A stretch of 34,045 bases of DNA from assembly GCA_002351725.1 (NCBI GenBank), contig DEHD01000015.1, positions 1 to 34,045 on the forward strand, in the 5' to 3' direction. The notes beneath the pieces were generated by a model that was given only the letters and a program-made list of their open reading frames with translations, ran no database searches and was not told the origin of the DNA. The DNA comes from Prevotella sp. UBA2809 (lineage in GTDB: Bacteria; Bacteroidota; Bacteroidia; Bacteroidales; Bacteroidaceae). Shown in pieces: positions 6,672 to 14,654 of the stretch (the stretch's first letter is position 1; each line of letters begins with the position of its first letter). A program made the translations under genes and the position numbers.

Positions 6672-8807
6672 TTAGAAGAAGAGGTAGCGGTTATCCACTA
6701 CACCAGCCTTCTGATAGAGCTCCTGCATGAACATGCGAGCAGCCTGAGTTGCCTGCATCTGGAGCTGCTGCTCGGTCTGAGCGGCATCGAACTTAGCACC
6801 CTCGCGGTTGCTCTTCTTGAGCACCTTGAAGAGGTAAGCACCACCGTTACCCTTAACAACTGCCTTGCTGAACTCACCAGCCTTAGCAGCTGCTACTGCA
6901 CCAGAAAGAGCAGGCTCTGAAGCACCAGTAGCCTGAACGAATACAGGAGCAGTGAAGGTAATCTGTTTTACAGAATCGATGCGAGCACCCTTAGCCTTAG
7001 CTGCTGCGATATCAGTTACGCCAGCCAGCTTAGCCTTGATCTGCTCAAACTTCTTGTCGCGCAGAACCTCAGCCTTCAGCATATCCTTAACACTGTTGAT
7101 GTCGCGATAGCCAACAGGATTGATCTTGGTGAGGGCAACAACCAGCAGGTGGTCGTTGTTACCACACTCGTACAGAGGACTAACCTCGCCTGCCTTAGCA
7201 TCGAATATCCACTTCATAGTCTCACGAGTAGAACGCAGACCAGCTACGTTGTGCTCGTAGTTGAACAGATCCTGACGTGGAGTAACCTTGAAACCGAACT
7301 TGCCGGCATTCTTCTCCATATCCTCGATAGTCTTGTTCTCGCTTACAAACTGGCTGAACTTATTGTATGCCTCAGAATATGTAGACTTAGAAAAGTCGAT
7401 GGTGTGCTTAACAACAGCTACATCATACTTATCAACCATAGCCTTACGGGCTGTTACCTGGAGAATAATGTTGCCCTGAGCAAACTCGAGGTTCTTAACA
7501 TCGTTTACAGCCAGATTATTGATGGTGTTGAGGTAGTTCTTCGACTCCTCGTCCATGGTGTTGCTGTTCTCGTACATAGCAGAGGTGAGCCACTGCTTAG
7601 TACCAGGCTGACCATACTTCTGAGCGATAGTCTCGAAATCGGCACCCCCCTTAAGAGCTGTGTAGATGCTATCAGCAGTCTTCTTAGCTGCCTCTACAGT
7701 AGCACCACCAACCTGAATCTGACGATACTCGATAGAGTCAGGCATCTGAGTCTTAGAGATGAGCTTAACAACGTTCAGAGTGTTATCGAATGCAGTCTCG
7801 AATACAGCAGAAGTCTGACCAACAGTCATTGAATCGAGCTTAGCAGCGATGTCAGATGGATAAGCACGCTTGGTAGCTGCAAGACCAGTATAAGCGAACT
7901 GTGACTGAGCCTTACGCACCACCTCAGCTGGGTTAGCACCACTCTGGAGTTTCTGAGCAGCATCGTTCATGGTGGTCATCAGCGCCTTACGGTCGGCAGC
8001 TGAAGCTACAACCTGGAAGTCAACATACTTGATATCGCGGCTCTCTACGTCCTGCTTGAACATCTCCTTGTGCTCCTCGTACTTAGCCTTCAAATCCTTA
8101 TCGTCAACCTTTACATCGTTGTCGTTGATTGAAGAGTAAGCGATAGAAGCAAGCTGGATGTCGCTCTCAGTATTCTGACCATCGAAAGCCATCTTAGCTG
8201 AGATAGGGTTAGAGATCAGACAGTTGCTGAGAAGTGACTGATACTTCTGAGCCAGAGTCTGTGTGCGAAGCTGCTTCTCGATGAACTGCCAGTACTTATA
8301 GATGGACTGATATGACTCAGCGAGCTGTGGGTTGTTACCAGCCTTCTTATAGTCATCAAGGAACTTGGTGAGCATGGTCACATCGAAACGACCAGTCTGC
8401 TGGTTAACGAATGGAGACTGCATCAACATAGGGTTGGTGCCCTCCTTCATGATATTCTGGAGCTCCTCGTCGGTAACAGTAAGACCGAGCTTCTCAGCCT
8501 CATTCTTGATGATCTGCTCGTTAACGTACTGACTCCATACCTGATCCTTAATCTGGTTGAGCTCTTCCTCAGAGAAGTTCTCACGGTTCTGGGTGATCTT
8601 CAGAACGTCCTGATACTCATCAACAAGAGCCTGGAACTCCTGAACATTGATTTTGTTTCCTAACACTTCGCCAATCTGCTGACGCTGCTGGTTCTTGGTT
8701 GCTTCGCAAGAACGGAAAGCTTCTTCAGCAATGAAGGCGAAAAGGCCGAGGCCAATAATGCAAACGAGGGCTACGCCTCTTTTACGGATTTTTCCTAATG
8801 CTGCCAT
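6672..8807 (-). CDS. Membrane-anchored periplasmic peptidyl-prolyl isomerase, PpiD/SurA type
   Basis: The 711-residue protein begins with a short positively charged N-terminus (MAALGKIRKR) and one TM at about 11-30. A SurA_N-type chaperone region follows (about 40-215, containing QVWSQYVNEQIIKNEAEKLG). A parvulin/rotamase-like domain is seen near 355-450 (SIEYRQIQVGG then ADFETIAQKYGQPGTKQWL). The C-terminal helical part is like that of PpiD. Such proteins help outer-membrane and periplasmic proteins fold at the Sec exit. The gene has its own promoter and terminator but lies just downstream of the CNNM gene in an envelope-assembly neighbourhood. Length is close to that of Bacteroidetes homologues, which exceed E. 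coli PpiD (about 620). Confidence 0.87.
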   Translation of the reverse strand: MAALGKIRKRGVALVCIIGLGLFAFIAEEAFRSCEATKNQQRQQIGEVLGNKINVQEFQALVDEYQDVLKITQNRENFSEEELNQIKDQVWSQYVNEQIIKNEAEKLGLTVTDEELQNIMKEGTNPMLMQSPFVNQQTGRFDVTMLTKFLDDYKKAGNNPQLAESYQSIYKYWQFIEKQLRTQTLAQKYQSLLSNCLISNPISAKMAFDGQNTESDIQLASIAYSSINDNDVKVDDKDLKAKYEEHKEMFKQDVESRDIKYVDFQVVASAADRKALMTTMNDAAQKLQSGANPAEVVRKAQSQFAYTGLAATKRAYPSDIAAKLDSMTVGQTSAVFETAFDNTLNVVKLISKTQMPDSIEYRQIQVGGATVEAAKKTADSIYTALKGGADFETIAQKYGQPGTKQWLTSAMYENSNTMDEESKNYLNTINNLAVNDVKNLEFAQGNIILQVTARKAMVDKYDVAVVKHTIDFSKSTYSEAYNKFSQFVSENKTIEDMEKNAGKFGFKVTPRQDLFNYEHNVAGLRSTRETMKWIFDAKAGEVSPLYECGNNDHLLVVALTKINPVGYRDINSVKDMLKAEVLRDKKFEQIKAKLAGVTDIAAAKAKGARIDSVKQITFTAPVFVQATGASEPALSGAVAAAKAGEFSKAVVKGNGGAYLFKVLKKSNREGAKFDAAQTEQQLQMQATQAARMFMQELYQKAGVVDNRYLFF

Positions 8808-8847
8808 AATGTATTTAAATTTTTAATTATTATTCATAAAACGGGTG

Positions 8848-8855
8848 CAAAATTA
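8848..8855 (-). promoter_or_regulatory. -7 box of the PpiD-like gene
   Basis: The minus strand reads TAATTTTG (complement of 8848-8855), 40 bases before the ATG. The -33 element is weak (TTTCG at shorter spacing). Confidence 0.5.
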
Positions 8856-8899
8856 ATAAATTTGTTCGAAACAACGAAATTTTTTCTAAGAAAAATAGT

Positions 8900-10156
8900 C
8901 TATTCGACAATGTTTAATCGCACCAACTCTATTTTTGTTGCTGTATTCTTTACAATTTTGAACTCATATCGGTCTATCTTTACAACCTCGTTGAGTTTTG
9001 GAAACGACTGATATTCGTGCAGAATAAGTCCGCCAAGAGTCATATATTCATCACTTTCAGGAAGGTTGAGGTCGAACATCTCGTTGATTTTCGTTATCTC
9101 AAGTCGGGCCGACAGCATATACTCGTGGTCGTTCAGCTTCTTGGCCACATGATTAGTGTTGTCGTGCTCGTCCTCAATCTCACCTGTAATCTCCTCCATT
9201 ATGTCCTCGAGCGATACAAGTCCGCTGGTACCTCCAAACTCGTCGATAACCACTGCCAGCGAGCGTTTCTGCTGCATCAGCTGAGCCATTAGCTTTGATG
9301 CGAGCATAGTCTCGGGCACAAACGAAATCTCGCGGATTATACCCGCCAAATCAGTTGGGTTGTGGAACATGTCGGATGAGTGAACATAGCCGATTACATG
9401 GTCGATATCCTCGTGAAAAACAAGAATCTTTGAGTGGCCGCTCTCGATGAACATCTGCTTGAGTTGCTCAATGGTCGAAGTATCCTCAACTGCATCAATC
9501 TCGGTACGAGGCACCATACAGTCGCGTATCTTGGTTTCCGAGAAATCAAGGGCATTCTGGAATATCTTTACCTCTTCCTCGATATCATCTTCATTATCGG
9601 CGTTGTCGATACTGTCCTGCACCAGATAGTCGAGATCCACCTTGGTAAACTCCTTCTCTTCGCCAGCGCTCTTCATGCGTATGCCCACAAGGCGTAAAAG
9701 CCCTTTCGACAGTAGTGTGGCGAATCGCGAAATGGGATAAAGCACCACGTAGCAAATCCACGCCGGAACGGCAAACACCGTGAGCAGCGTGTTAGGATTG
9801 TTCTTGAATATGGATTTGGGCAGAAACTCGCCTGTAAATAGCACAACAAGGGTAGACAGCAGTGTGTCGCATGTTACCCTTACACCGTCGCTAAGCGGTT
9901 CAAACAGAGTAGAATCAAAGAGTTTTGCAAACAGGATACCATAGATTACCAGCGAGATATTGTTTCCCACCAGCATGGTAGAAACAAAGTTGTTGGGATG
10001 CTGATAGAAGGTCTTGATTATTCGCTGAGAGAAGCGGTTCTTCTCGCGGTCCATCTCAGCACGCAGGCGGTTCGACGATACAAAAGCTATCTCCATGCCT
10101 GAGAAGAAGGCAGAGAAGAGCATCGAAACTAATAGCCATATAATCAGTGCTGTCAT
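8900..10156 (-). CDS. CNNM/CorC-HlyC family membrane transporter (GldE-like)
   Basis: The 418-residue protein has the three domains of the family. The first is a DUF21/CNNM membrane domain (about 1-180; FSGMEIAFVSSNRLRAE, then GEFLPKSIFKNNP). The second is a CBS pair (about 200-325; MVPRTEIDAVE, SGHSKILVFHE, VVIDEFGGTSGLVSLEDIMEE). The third is a CorC/HlyC C-terminal domain (about 335-415). CNNM/CorC proteins are linked to Mg2+ and Co2+ efflux, and the Bacteroidetes paralogue GldE supports gliding or T9SS proteins. Which role applies here is not decidable. The start codon overlaps the lptC stop by 4 bases (ATGA), so the two are translationally coupled in an outer-membrane-biogenesis operon. 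Confidence 0.88.
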   Translation of the reverse strand: MTALIIWLLVSMLFSAFFSGMEIAFVSSNRLRAEMDREKNRFSQRIIKTFYQHPNNFVSTMLVGNNISLVIYGILFAKLFDSTLFEPLSDGVRVTCDTLLSTLVVLFTGEFLPKSIFKNNPNTLLTVFAVPAWICYVVLYPISRFATLLSKGLLRLVGIRMKSAGEEKEFTKVDLDYLVQDSIDNADNEDDIEEEVKIFQNALDFSETKIRDCMVPRTEIDAVEDTSTIEQLKQMFIESGHSKILVFHEDIDHVIGYVHSSDMFHNPTDLAGIIREISFVPETMLASKLMAQLMQQKRSLAVVIDEFGGTSGLVSLEDIMEEITGEIEDEHDNTNHVAKKLNDHEYMLSARLEITKINEMFDLNLPESDEYMTLGGLILHEYQSFPKLNEVVKIDRYEFKIVKNTATKIELVRLNIVE

Positions 10157-10824
10157 TGTCCGGTCCTCCTGTGCTTCTGTAATTGCTGACGCATGGGCTG
10201 AGGTGCCTGAACAGTGTCCTGCTTGGCATCCTTCTTATCCTTGTCTTCGTCCTTGCTCTCGCCAGTCATATCCTCGCGGGTGAACGATCCCTTAGAGTTC
10301 GACACAGTGTAGTGCGTCATACGCTCGTCAGAAAGGAAATAGGTTCCTTCCATATTACGCTCAGGCGTGGTTACCTTCGAGAACACGTTAGAATAGAGTT
10401 CATGACGCACACCATCCCAATAAAGCTCCTCGCTCTCATACAGCAGTCCGTTGATGTTGCGAATCTTCACACGTCCGCGAAGATGCCACAGCTTCTGCTG
10501 GTCGAAATACCACGCTGTATCGGCCTGAATATAGGCCTGAACATGGAATTTCTCATCGAACTGTTCAAAGAAAATGCCCTTCTCAAAAGTCCATCGCGAA
10601 GGGTTCTTTATGGTGTTTACGTCCCAGCGCTCGGTAATGATCTTATATTTAATGACGCCGCTGTCGCTGATGAGCGTGTTGACACCATACGACGTCATTA
10701 CCGAAGCTGAATCGCGGTCGCGGATGGCAGGAGCCGTATGCTCTTGTACGTCATTACAACCGGATAATATCATCGCTACAAACGCAGCGATGGCTATTAT
10801 TCTACCTTCCACTTTGCAAACCAT
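10153..10824 (-). CDS. lptC: LPS export ABC transporter periplasmic protein LptC
   Basis: The 223-residue protein has a short N-terminus, one hydrophobic segment with a possible lipobox (MILSGC, Cys at 23), and the LptC/OstA-like beta-jellyroll. Characteristic strands are FEKGIFFEQFDEKFHVQAYI, LWHLRGRVKIRN and SEELYWDGV. The tail is charged and low-complexity, rich in Asp, Lys and Gln (about residues 185-223). LptC anchors the periplasmic Lpt bridge to the LptBFG transporter and passes lipopolysaccharide to LptA. It overlaps the preceding outer-membrane protein gene by 28 bases and the following CNNM gene by 4. A lipoprotein form is typical of Bacteroidetes LptC. Confidence 0.85.
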   Translation of the reverse strand: MVCKVEGRIIAIAAFVAMILSGCNDVQEHTAPAIRDRDSASVMTSYGVNTLISDSGVIKYKIITERWDVNTIKNPSRWTFEKGIFFEQFDEKFHVQAYIQADTAWYFDQQKLWHLRGRVKIRNINGLLYESEELYWDGVRHELYSNVFSKVTTPERNMEGTYFLSDERMTHYTVSNSKGSFTREDMTGESKDEDKDKKDAKQDTVQAPQPMRQQLQKHRRTGQ

Positions 10825-12074
10825 TTCTCGTTGAATGTAAATCCGATATTCAAACGGAACATGTTCTCCTTAATCATGTTGTCGGCCGAACGATGAACAT
10901 ACTGACCGCTGATATGAAGAACAGAACGGTTGTTGTAGCCATTCATGATGGGGATACCGAAGCCAAGACTGGCAGAGAGCTCCTTAGGACCTTCCTTACC
11001 GTTTATATAATAATAAGGTGTTGCCATACCTACACCAGCGCGATACTGTATGCGCTTGAAGATGCTACGTGCCATTGGGTTTGGAGTCCACTCGCCACCG
11101 AAGTTAAAGCGATAGCTATCCTTGAGCAGACCCGACTTGAGGGCGTAGACACCGTTGGTGTAGGAAGGATAGTCGACACTACCCCACTTCTGGATATGAA
11201 GATCGGCACCCAAACGCAGATTGCGGGCGTGATTATATGCAATACCGAAACCTAATGTGGTAGGAATGCTCAAACCGTCGGCAATCTTATAGGTTGTGGT
11301 ATCGGCCTTACCGATAGTTGTCTGAACATTGGTGATAAGGCACTCTGGATCAGACTTGAGTGAATGACCAGGCGACCATGTTGCAGCAAGAGTAAGATTA
11401 TCCTTCTTCCTGAGTGGCAGCTCTACCTGCGCACCAAAGTCGAGCTTGTAGCTGCTTACGCTTGCTTTGTATTGCTTTGCAAGAATACTGAGATATGACG
11501 ACTCTACAGTAGCCATAGAGCGAGTATAGTCGCCCCACAGATATGAGAGGTTAACTCCTAATGACAAAGGCTTGATGGGACGGATACCAGTACCGATAAA
11601 AAGCTGGTGCAGACCACCATCGCCAGAGTACTCCGAAGCGGCAGCAGTTTTTTCTCTATCATCAAGATAGCCTGTTACCATATAATCGTAGCCGATATTA
11701 GAATAAGGCAGAACTCCGAAAGAGACACCTACATTCTTAAAAGCACGGAAGAGTGCTGTAGCATAGTCGAAACCGCCACTCTTACCATTAAACTTTTTGC
11801 CATTCTCGTTATAATTGGTTATCTGACCCGACATACCGGCATCGAAAAGGAATGTGAGCGAATCAATCGAAGAATACGAAGCAGGGTTCATGGGGTTAAT
11901 CTCATTACCACGACGCATGGCGAGGCCTACGCCGTTCATACCCTTGTTGAAACTTACACTCTGGTCGGTAAGATCGCCTAAGCCAAACTGGCTGTAGGGA
12001 GAGTTAGTGTTGCTCTGAGCAAAAGCCGATGTCGTTAAGGTTGCCAAAACGAAACTGGCGAGAATTCTATTCAT
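10797..12074 (-). CDS. Outer membrane beta-barrel protein upstream of lptC (FadL/OMPP1-like)
   Basis: The 425-residue protein has a signal peptide (MNRILASFVLATLTTSAFAQ). It continues with SPYSQFGLGDL and MNGVGLAMRRGNEINPMNPASYSSIDSL, a start typical of Bacteroidetes FadL/OMPP1-like porin proteins. Alternating aromatic strands (for example LRLGADLHIQKWG, FRLNIGFTF) run to the C-terminus. I do not see a specific substrate. It is the first gene of a unit with lptC and the CNNM gene, and proteins of this kind are commonly found at this position in Bacteroidales. It is divergent from the DUF4105 gene. Confidence 0.78.
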   Translation of the reverse strand: MNRILASFVLATLTTSAFAQSNTNSPYSQFGLGDLTDQSVSFNKGMNGVGLAMRRGNEINPMNPASYSSIDSLTFLFDAGMSGQITNYNENGKKFNGKSGGFDYATALFRAFKNVGVSFGVLPYSNIGYDYMVTGYLDDREKTAAASEYSGDGGLHQLFIGTGIRPIKPLSLGVNLSYLWGDYTRSMATVESSYLSILAKQYKASVSSYKLDFGAQVELPLRKKDNLTLAATWSPGHSLKSDPECLITNVQTTIGKADTTTYKIADGLSIPTTLGFGIAYNHARNLRLGADLHIQKWGSVDYPSYTNGVYALKSGLLKDSYRFNFGGEWTPNPMARSIFKRIQYRAGVGMATPYYYINGKEGPKELSASLGFGIPIMNGYNNRSVLHISGQYVHRSADNMIKENMFRLNIGFTFNEKWFAKWKVE

Positions 12075-12113
12075 ATTTTATAATTTAATTCTATTGAAAA
12101 ACATTTCAGCGTG

Positions 12114-12121
12114 CAAAATTA
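12114..12121 (-). promoter_or_regulatory. -7 box for the outer membrane protein/lptC unit
   Basis: The minus strand reads TAATTTTG, 39 bases before the start codon. The -33 region is poor. It lies in a divergent promoter region with the box at 12167. Confidence 0.5.
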
Positions 12122-12166
12122 TCAAAAAAAAACCGAAGTAATGGCTTTTTCTTCGAAAATATAAGT

Positions 12167-12174
12167 TATTTTTG
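12167..12174 (+). promoter_or_regulatory. -7 box for the DUF4105/phosphatase-like unit
   Basis: TATTTTTG at 12167-12174 ends only four bases before the GTG start at 12179. Transcription would then start about at the start codon, giving a leaderless or nearly leaderless mRNA. No clear -33 element is present. Confidence 0.45.
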
Positions 12175-12178
12175 CATC

Positions 12179-13375
12179 GTGAAACATTTAGAAAAGAAAA
12201 TTAAGAGGCTCTTGACTGTAGCTATCTTGCTGACAGTCAGCAACATAAACCCCATATTTGCACAAAATGATGCAAAACTGGTTTATTACGGTTCTGACTC
12301 TATCGGGCACAATTTTGACCCGATGGACTCGGTTGAGGTGAGTTTATTGACATGTTCGCCCCACGAAGAGATCTATAGTTTGTATGGCCATTCGGCACTT
12401 AGATGGCATAGCGGCGAACAGGATATTGTGTTCAATTGGGGCATGTTCAGTTTCAATAAGCCCTACTTTGTGTTGCGATTTGTGTTCGGATTAACCGATT
12501 ATGAGTTGGGCGCCTATCCCTACGATACCTTCTGGCCCTACTACAAGAAATGGGGCAGCAGCATTACCGAACAGGTGTTGAACCTGACAAACGACGAAAA
12601 ACGGCAGTTGCAGCAGGCGCTGATAGAAAACCTGAAGCCTGAGAACAAGGTATATCGTTATAACTTCTTCTACGACAACTGCTCTACCAAGCCACGCGAC
12701 ATGATTGAGGGCTGCATCAATGGCAAAGTCATATATAATGAACGCGAGGATTTTGCGCCCACCTTCAGAGAGATGGTGCGCGAATGCAACCGCTATCATT
12801 CGTGGTCGAAGTTTGGCAACGACATGCTGTTGGGCGTGAAAGCCGACATGAAGACGAGCCGCGAGGAACAGGAATTCCTGCCACACAACCTGATGTACGA
12901 TGTTGCGCGCGCACAGATCTACGAGAACGGCACCTATCGCCCGCTGGTGAAGGAAGAGCGCCTGCTGGTGCCACCAGGGGTACACAAATGGGGTTTCGGT
13001 CTTGGTATTGGTCCCTACGAAGCGTTCACTTTATTACTGTTGCTCTCGATTGGCATCGCCCTCTACGAATGGCGCAAAAAGAAGATTGCCCGCTGGTGGG
13101 ACGTACTGCTGATGACCATACAAGCACTGGTTGGCGTGGTGCTCACAGTGATGATATTCTCACAGCATCCTACCACATCGCTGAATCTGAACCTGCTACT
13201 GTTCAACCCACTGCCGCTGCTGTTCATTCCAGCCATCATCAAAGGCAAGCGCAACACTTGGCGCAAGCTGCAACTAACCATGCTCCTATTGTTTGCCATT
13301 GGCGGTATTTTCCAGACCTATGCCGAGGGTATGTGGATTGTGGCATTATGTTTGCTAATACGACTTAAGAAATGA
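12179..13375 (+). CDS. DUF4105 (Lnb N-terminal-like) periplasmic/membrane protein
   Basis: The 398-residue protein has a signal peptide (to about residue 29, ending IFAQ) and the DUF4105 domain (about 50-240). Conserved marks are LLTCSPHEEIYSLYGHSALR and YRYNFFYDNCSTKPRD, the His and Asn-Cys pair of an NlpC/P60-like cysteine hydrolase. The C-terminal third has four or five hydrophobic helices (from about 277 on) ending LLIRLKK. The family includes the N-terminal domain of lacto-N-biosidase regions and is often annotated as a putative lipoprotein or acyl-modifying enzyme. The true reaction is unknown. The start is GTG, and no in-frame ATG precedes the signal peptide core. It overlaps the next gene by 4 bases (ATGA). 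Confidence 0.8.
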   Translation: MKHLEKKIKRLLTVAILLTVSNINPIFAQNDAKLVYYGSDSIGHNFDPMDSVEVSLLTCSPHEEIYSLYGHSALRWHSGEQDIVFNWGMFSFNKPYFVLRFVFGLTDYELGAYPYDTFWPYYKKWGSSITEQVLNLTNDEKRQLQQALIENLKPENKVYRYNFFYDNCSTKPRDMIEGCINGKVIYNEREDFAPTFREMVRECNRYHSWSKFGNDMLLGVKADMKTSREEQEFLPHNLMYDVARAQIYENGTYRPLVKEERLLVPPGVHKWGFGLGIGPYEAFTLLLLLSIGIALYEWRKKKIARWWDVLLMTIQALVGVVLTVMIFSQHPTTSLNLNLLLFNPLPLLFIPAIIKGKRNTWRKLQLTMLLLFAIGGIFQTYAEGMWIVALCLLIRLKK

Positions 13376-14559
13376 AGAATAGATATCTATACGTCACCCT
13401 GCTTACGCTGCTGGCTCTCAGCTCGCAAGCTCAGGCACAGAAGGGAGTAAACCCCAGACTGGTAGTGAATATCACTATCGACCAGTTGAGGAATGACTAC
13501 CCCACTCTGTTCGACGATGGATTAATCTATGAACAAGGATTCTATCCTTATCATCATGTCGACTTGTCGTCTGCCATTTCGTCAGTTATGACAGGCACTT
13601 CGCCTTTCTATCACAACATCACTGGCGACAAATGGCTTGACCGCAATTCGCTGCAAACCGTTATTTCAACCCCGAAAGACATAGCCGTATCAACCCTTAG
13701 CGACGAACTGAAGATGGCCACCAAGGGGCAAGGAAAGGTTTGTGCAGTAGCTGTAAAAAAAGAGACAGCAGCACTTGCATCAGGACACAATGTAGACCGC
13801 ATCATCTGGAACGATAACAAGAAGAAAAAGTGGAACGCTATCAACTTGACCGACAAGGCGTTACAACTTCTTACTGAAGAAGAGCTTGGACAAGACTCCA
13901 TCCCCGATCTGCTTCTGTTATCGTACGACACAAAAGACCAGAATAAAGCTGACGATTTCACCCTCGGCAACGCACTCGTAAAACTTGTGCGCGAGATAGA
14001 GAATCTGATTGGAAAAGAGAACGCCCTGTTCGTTGTAACCTCAACAGGTTATACCGAAGAGAACTTCTCTGAATATGCCAAATACAACATCCCCACAGGT
14101 GTTTATTACACCAACCGCACTGCCAATCTGCTCAACATGTACCTCGGAGCACTCTGGGGCCAGGGCAAGTACGTAGAGGGATCATACCGCAATCAGCTTT
14201 ACCTTAATCATCAGCTGCTCGAGGGAAAGCGCATAGCCCTTACCGACGCCATAAACAAGTCGAAGGAGTTCCTGCTGCAGATGTCGGGCGTAAAAAGCGT
14301 TCATACCCATCTGTACGAGCAGAACATCGGCGACCTTGTGGTTGAGCTCAACCCAGGCTGGCAGATGCAGAACGACGACACTCACGAGCAGATACAAGTT
14401 AAGAAACAACTTGCATATTTCCCCATTATATTCTATGGTGCCAACGTACCTGCCGAAAAGGTTAAGACACCAGTAAGCATTGAGCGAATTGCACCCACAA
14501 TTGCAAAGACAATTCGCATCCGTGCACCTAATGCATGTATGACTACACCTCTTTTTTAA
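13372..14559 (+). CDS. Alkaline phosphatase superfamily protein, probably catalytically degenerate
   Basis: The 395-residue protein has a signal peptide (to about residue 22) and the PafA/type I phosphodiesterase fold. It retains VVNITIDQLRNDY (Asp37 metal ligand), SSVMTGTSPFYHNITGDKW and a C-terminal SIERIAPTIAKT. Key catalytic positions are altered. The nucleophile region (family P-T-x-T-x-x-G-H-x-S) reads HHVDLSSAISS. The expected S-S-x-D-x-x-G-H metal site reads SYDTKDQNKADDF. The expected T-A-D-H-G reads VTSTGYTEE. It is also about 100 residues shorter than typical PafA proteins. I infer a pseudophosphatase with a binding role. It is coupled by an ATGA overlap to the DUF4105 gene and precedes secA. 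Confidence 0.8.
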   Translation: MKNRYLYVTLLTLLALSSQAQAQKGVNPRLVVNITIDQLRNDYPTLFDDGLIYEQGFYPYHHVDLSSAISSVMTGTSPFYHNITGDKWLDRNSLQTVISTPKDIAVSTLSDELKMATKGQGKVCAVAVKKETAALASGHNVDRIIWNDNKKKKWNAINLTDKALQLLTEEELGQDSIPDLLLLSYDTKDQNKADDFTLGNALVKLVREIENLIGKENALFVVTSTGYTEENFSEYAKYNIPTGVYYTNRTANLLNMYLGALWGQGKYVEGSYRNQLYLNHQLLEGKRIALTDAINKSKEFLLQMSGVKSVHTHLYEQNIGDLVVELNPGWQMQNDDTHEQIQVKKQLAYFPIIFYGANVPAEKVKTPVSIERIAPTIAKTIRIRAPNACMTTPLF

Positions 14560-14567
14560 TAAAAAGG

Positions 14568-14599
14568 CTTGGTTGTTACAATTTTTTTTTGTAATTTTG
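14568..14599 (+). promoter_or_regulatory. secA promoter
   Basis: CTTG at 14568-14571, a 20-base spacer and TAATTTTG at 14592-14599 match the Bacteroidetes consensus. The leader to the ATG is about 50 bases. A TTACAA/TTGTAA inverted repeat lies in the spacer. Confidence 0.7.
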
Positions 14600-14654
14600 C
14601 CGCCGTTTTAAAATAAGTCATACACAAACATTCGTAAAAAAGTAACATTAAAAT

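Noticed and set aside
7149..7832. Open frame of 227 codons on the plus strand within the foldase gene
   Set aside because: It is antisense to a well-supported PpiD-like protein, has biased low-complexity composition, and has no promoter or ribosome binding site.
12784..13368. Open frame of 194 codons overlapping the DUF4105 gene in another frame
   Set aside because: The DUF4105 frame has clear motifs, and this one has Arg/His/Thr-rich translation typical of a shadow frame.
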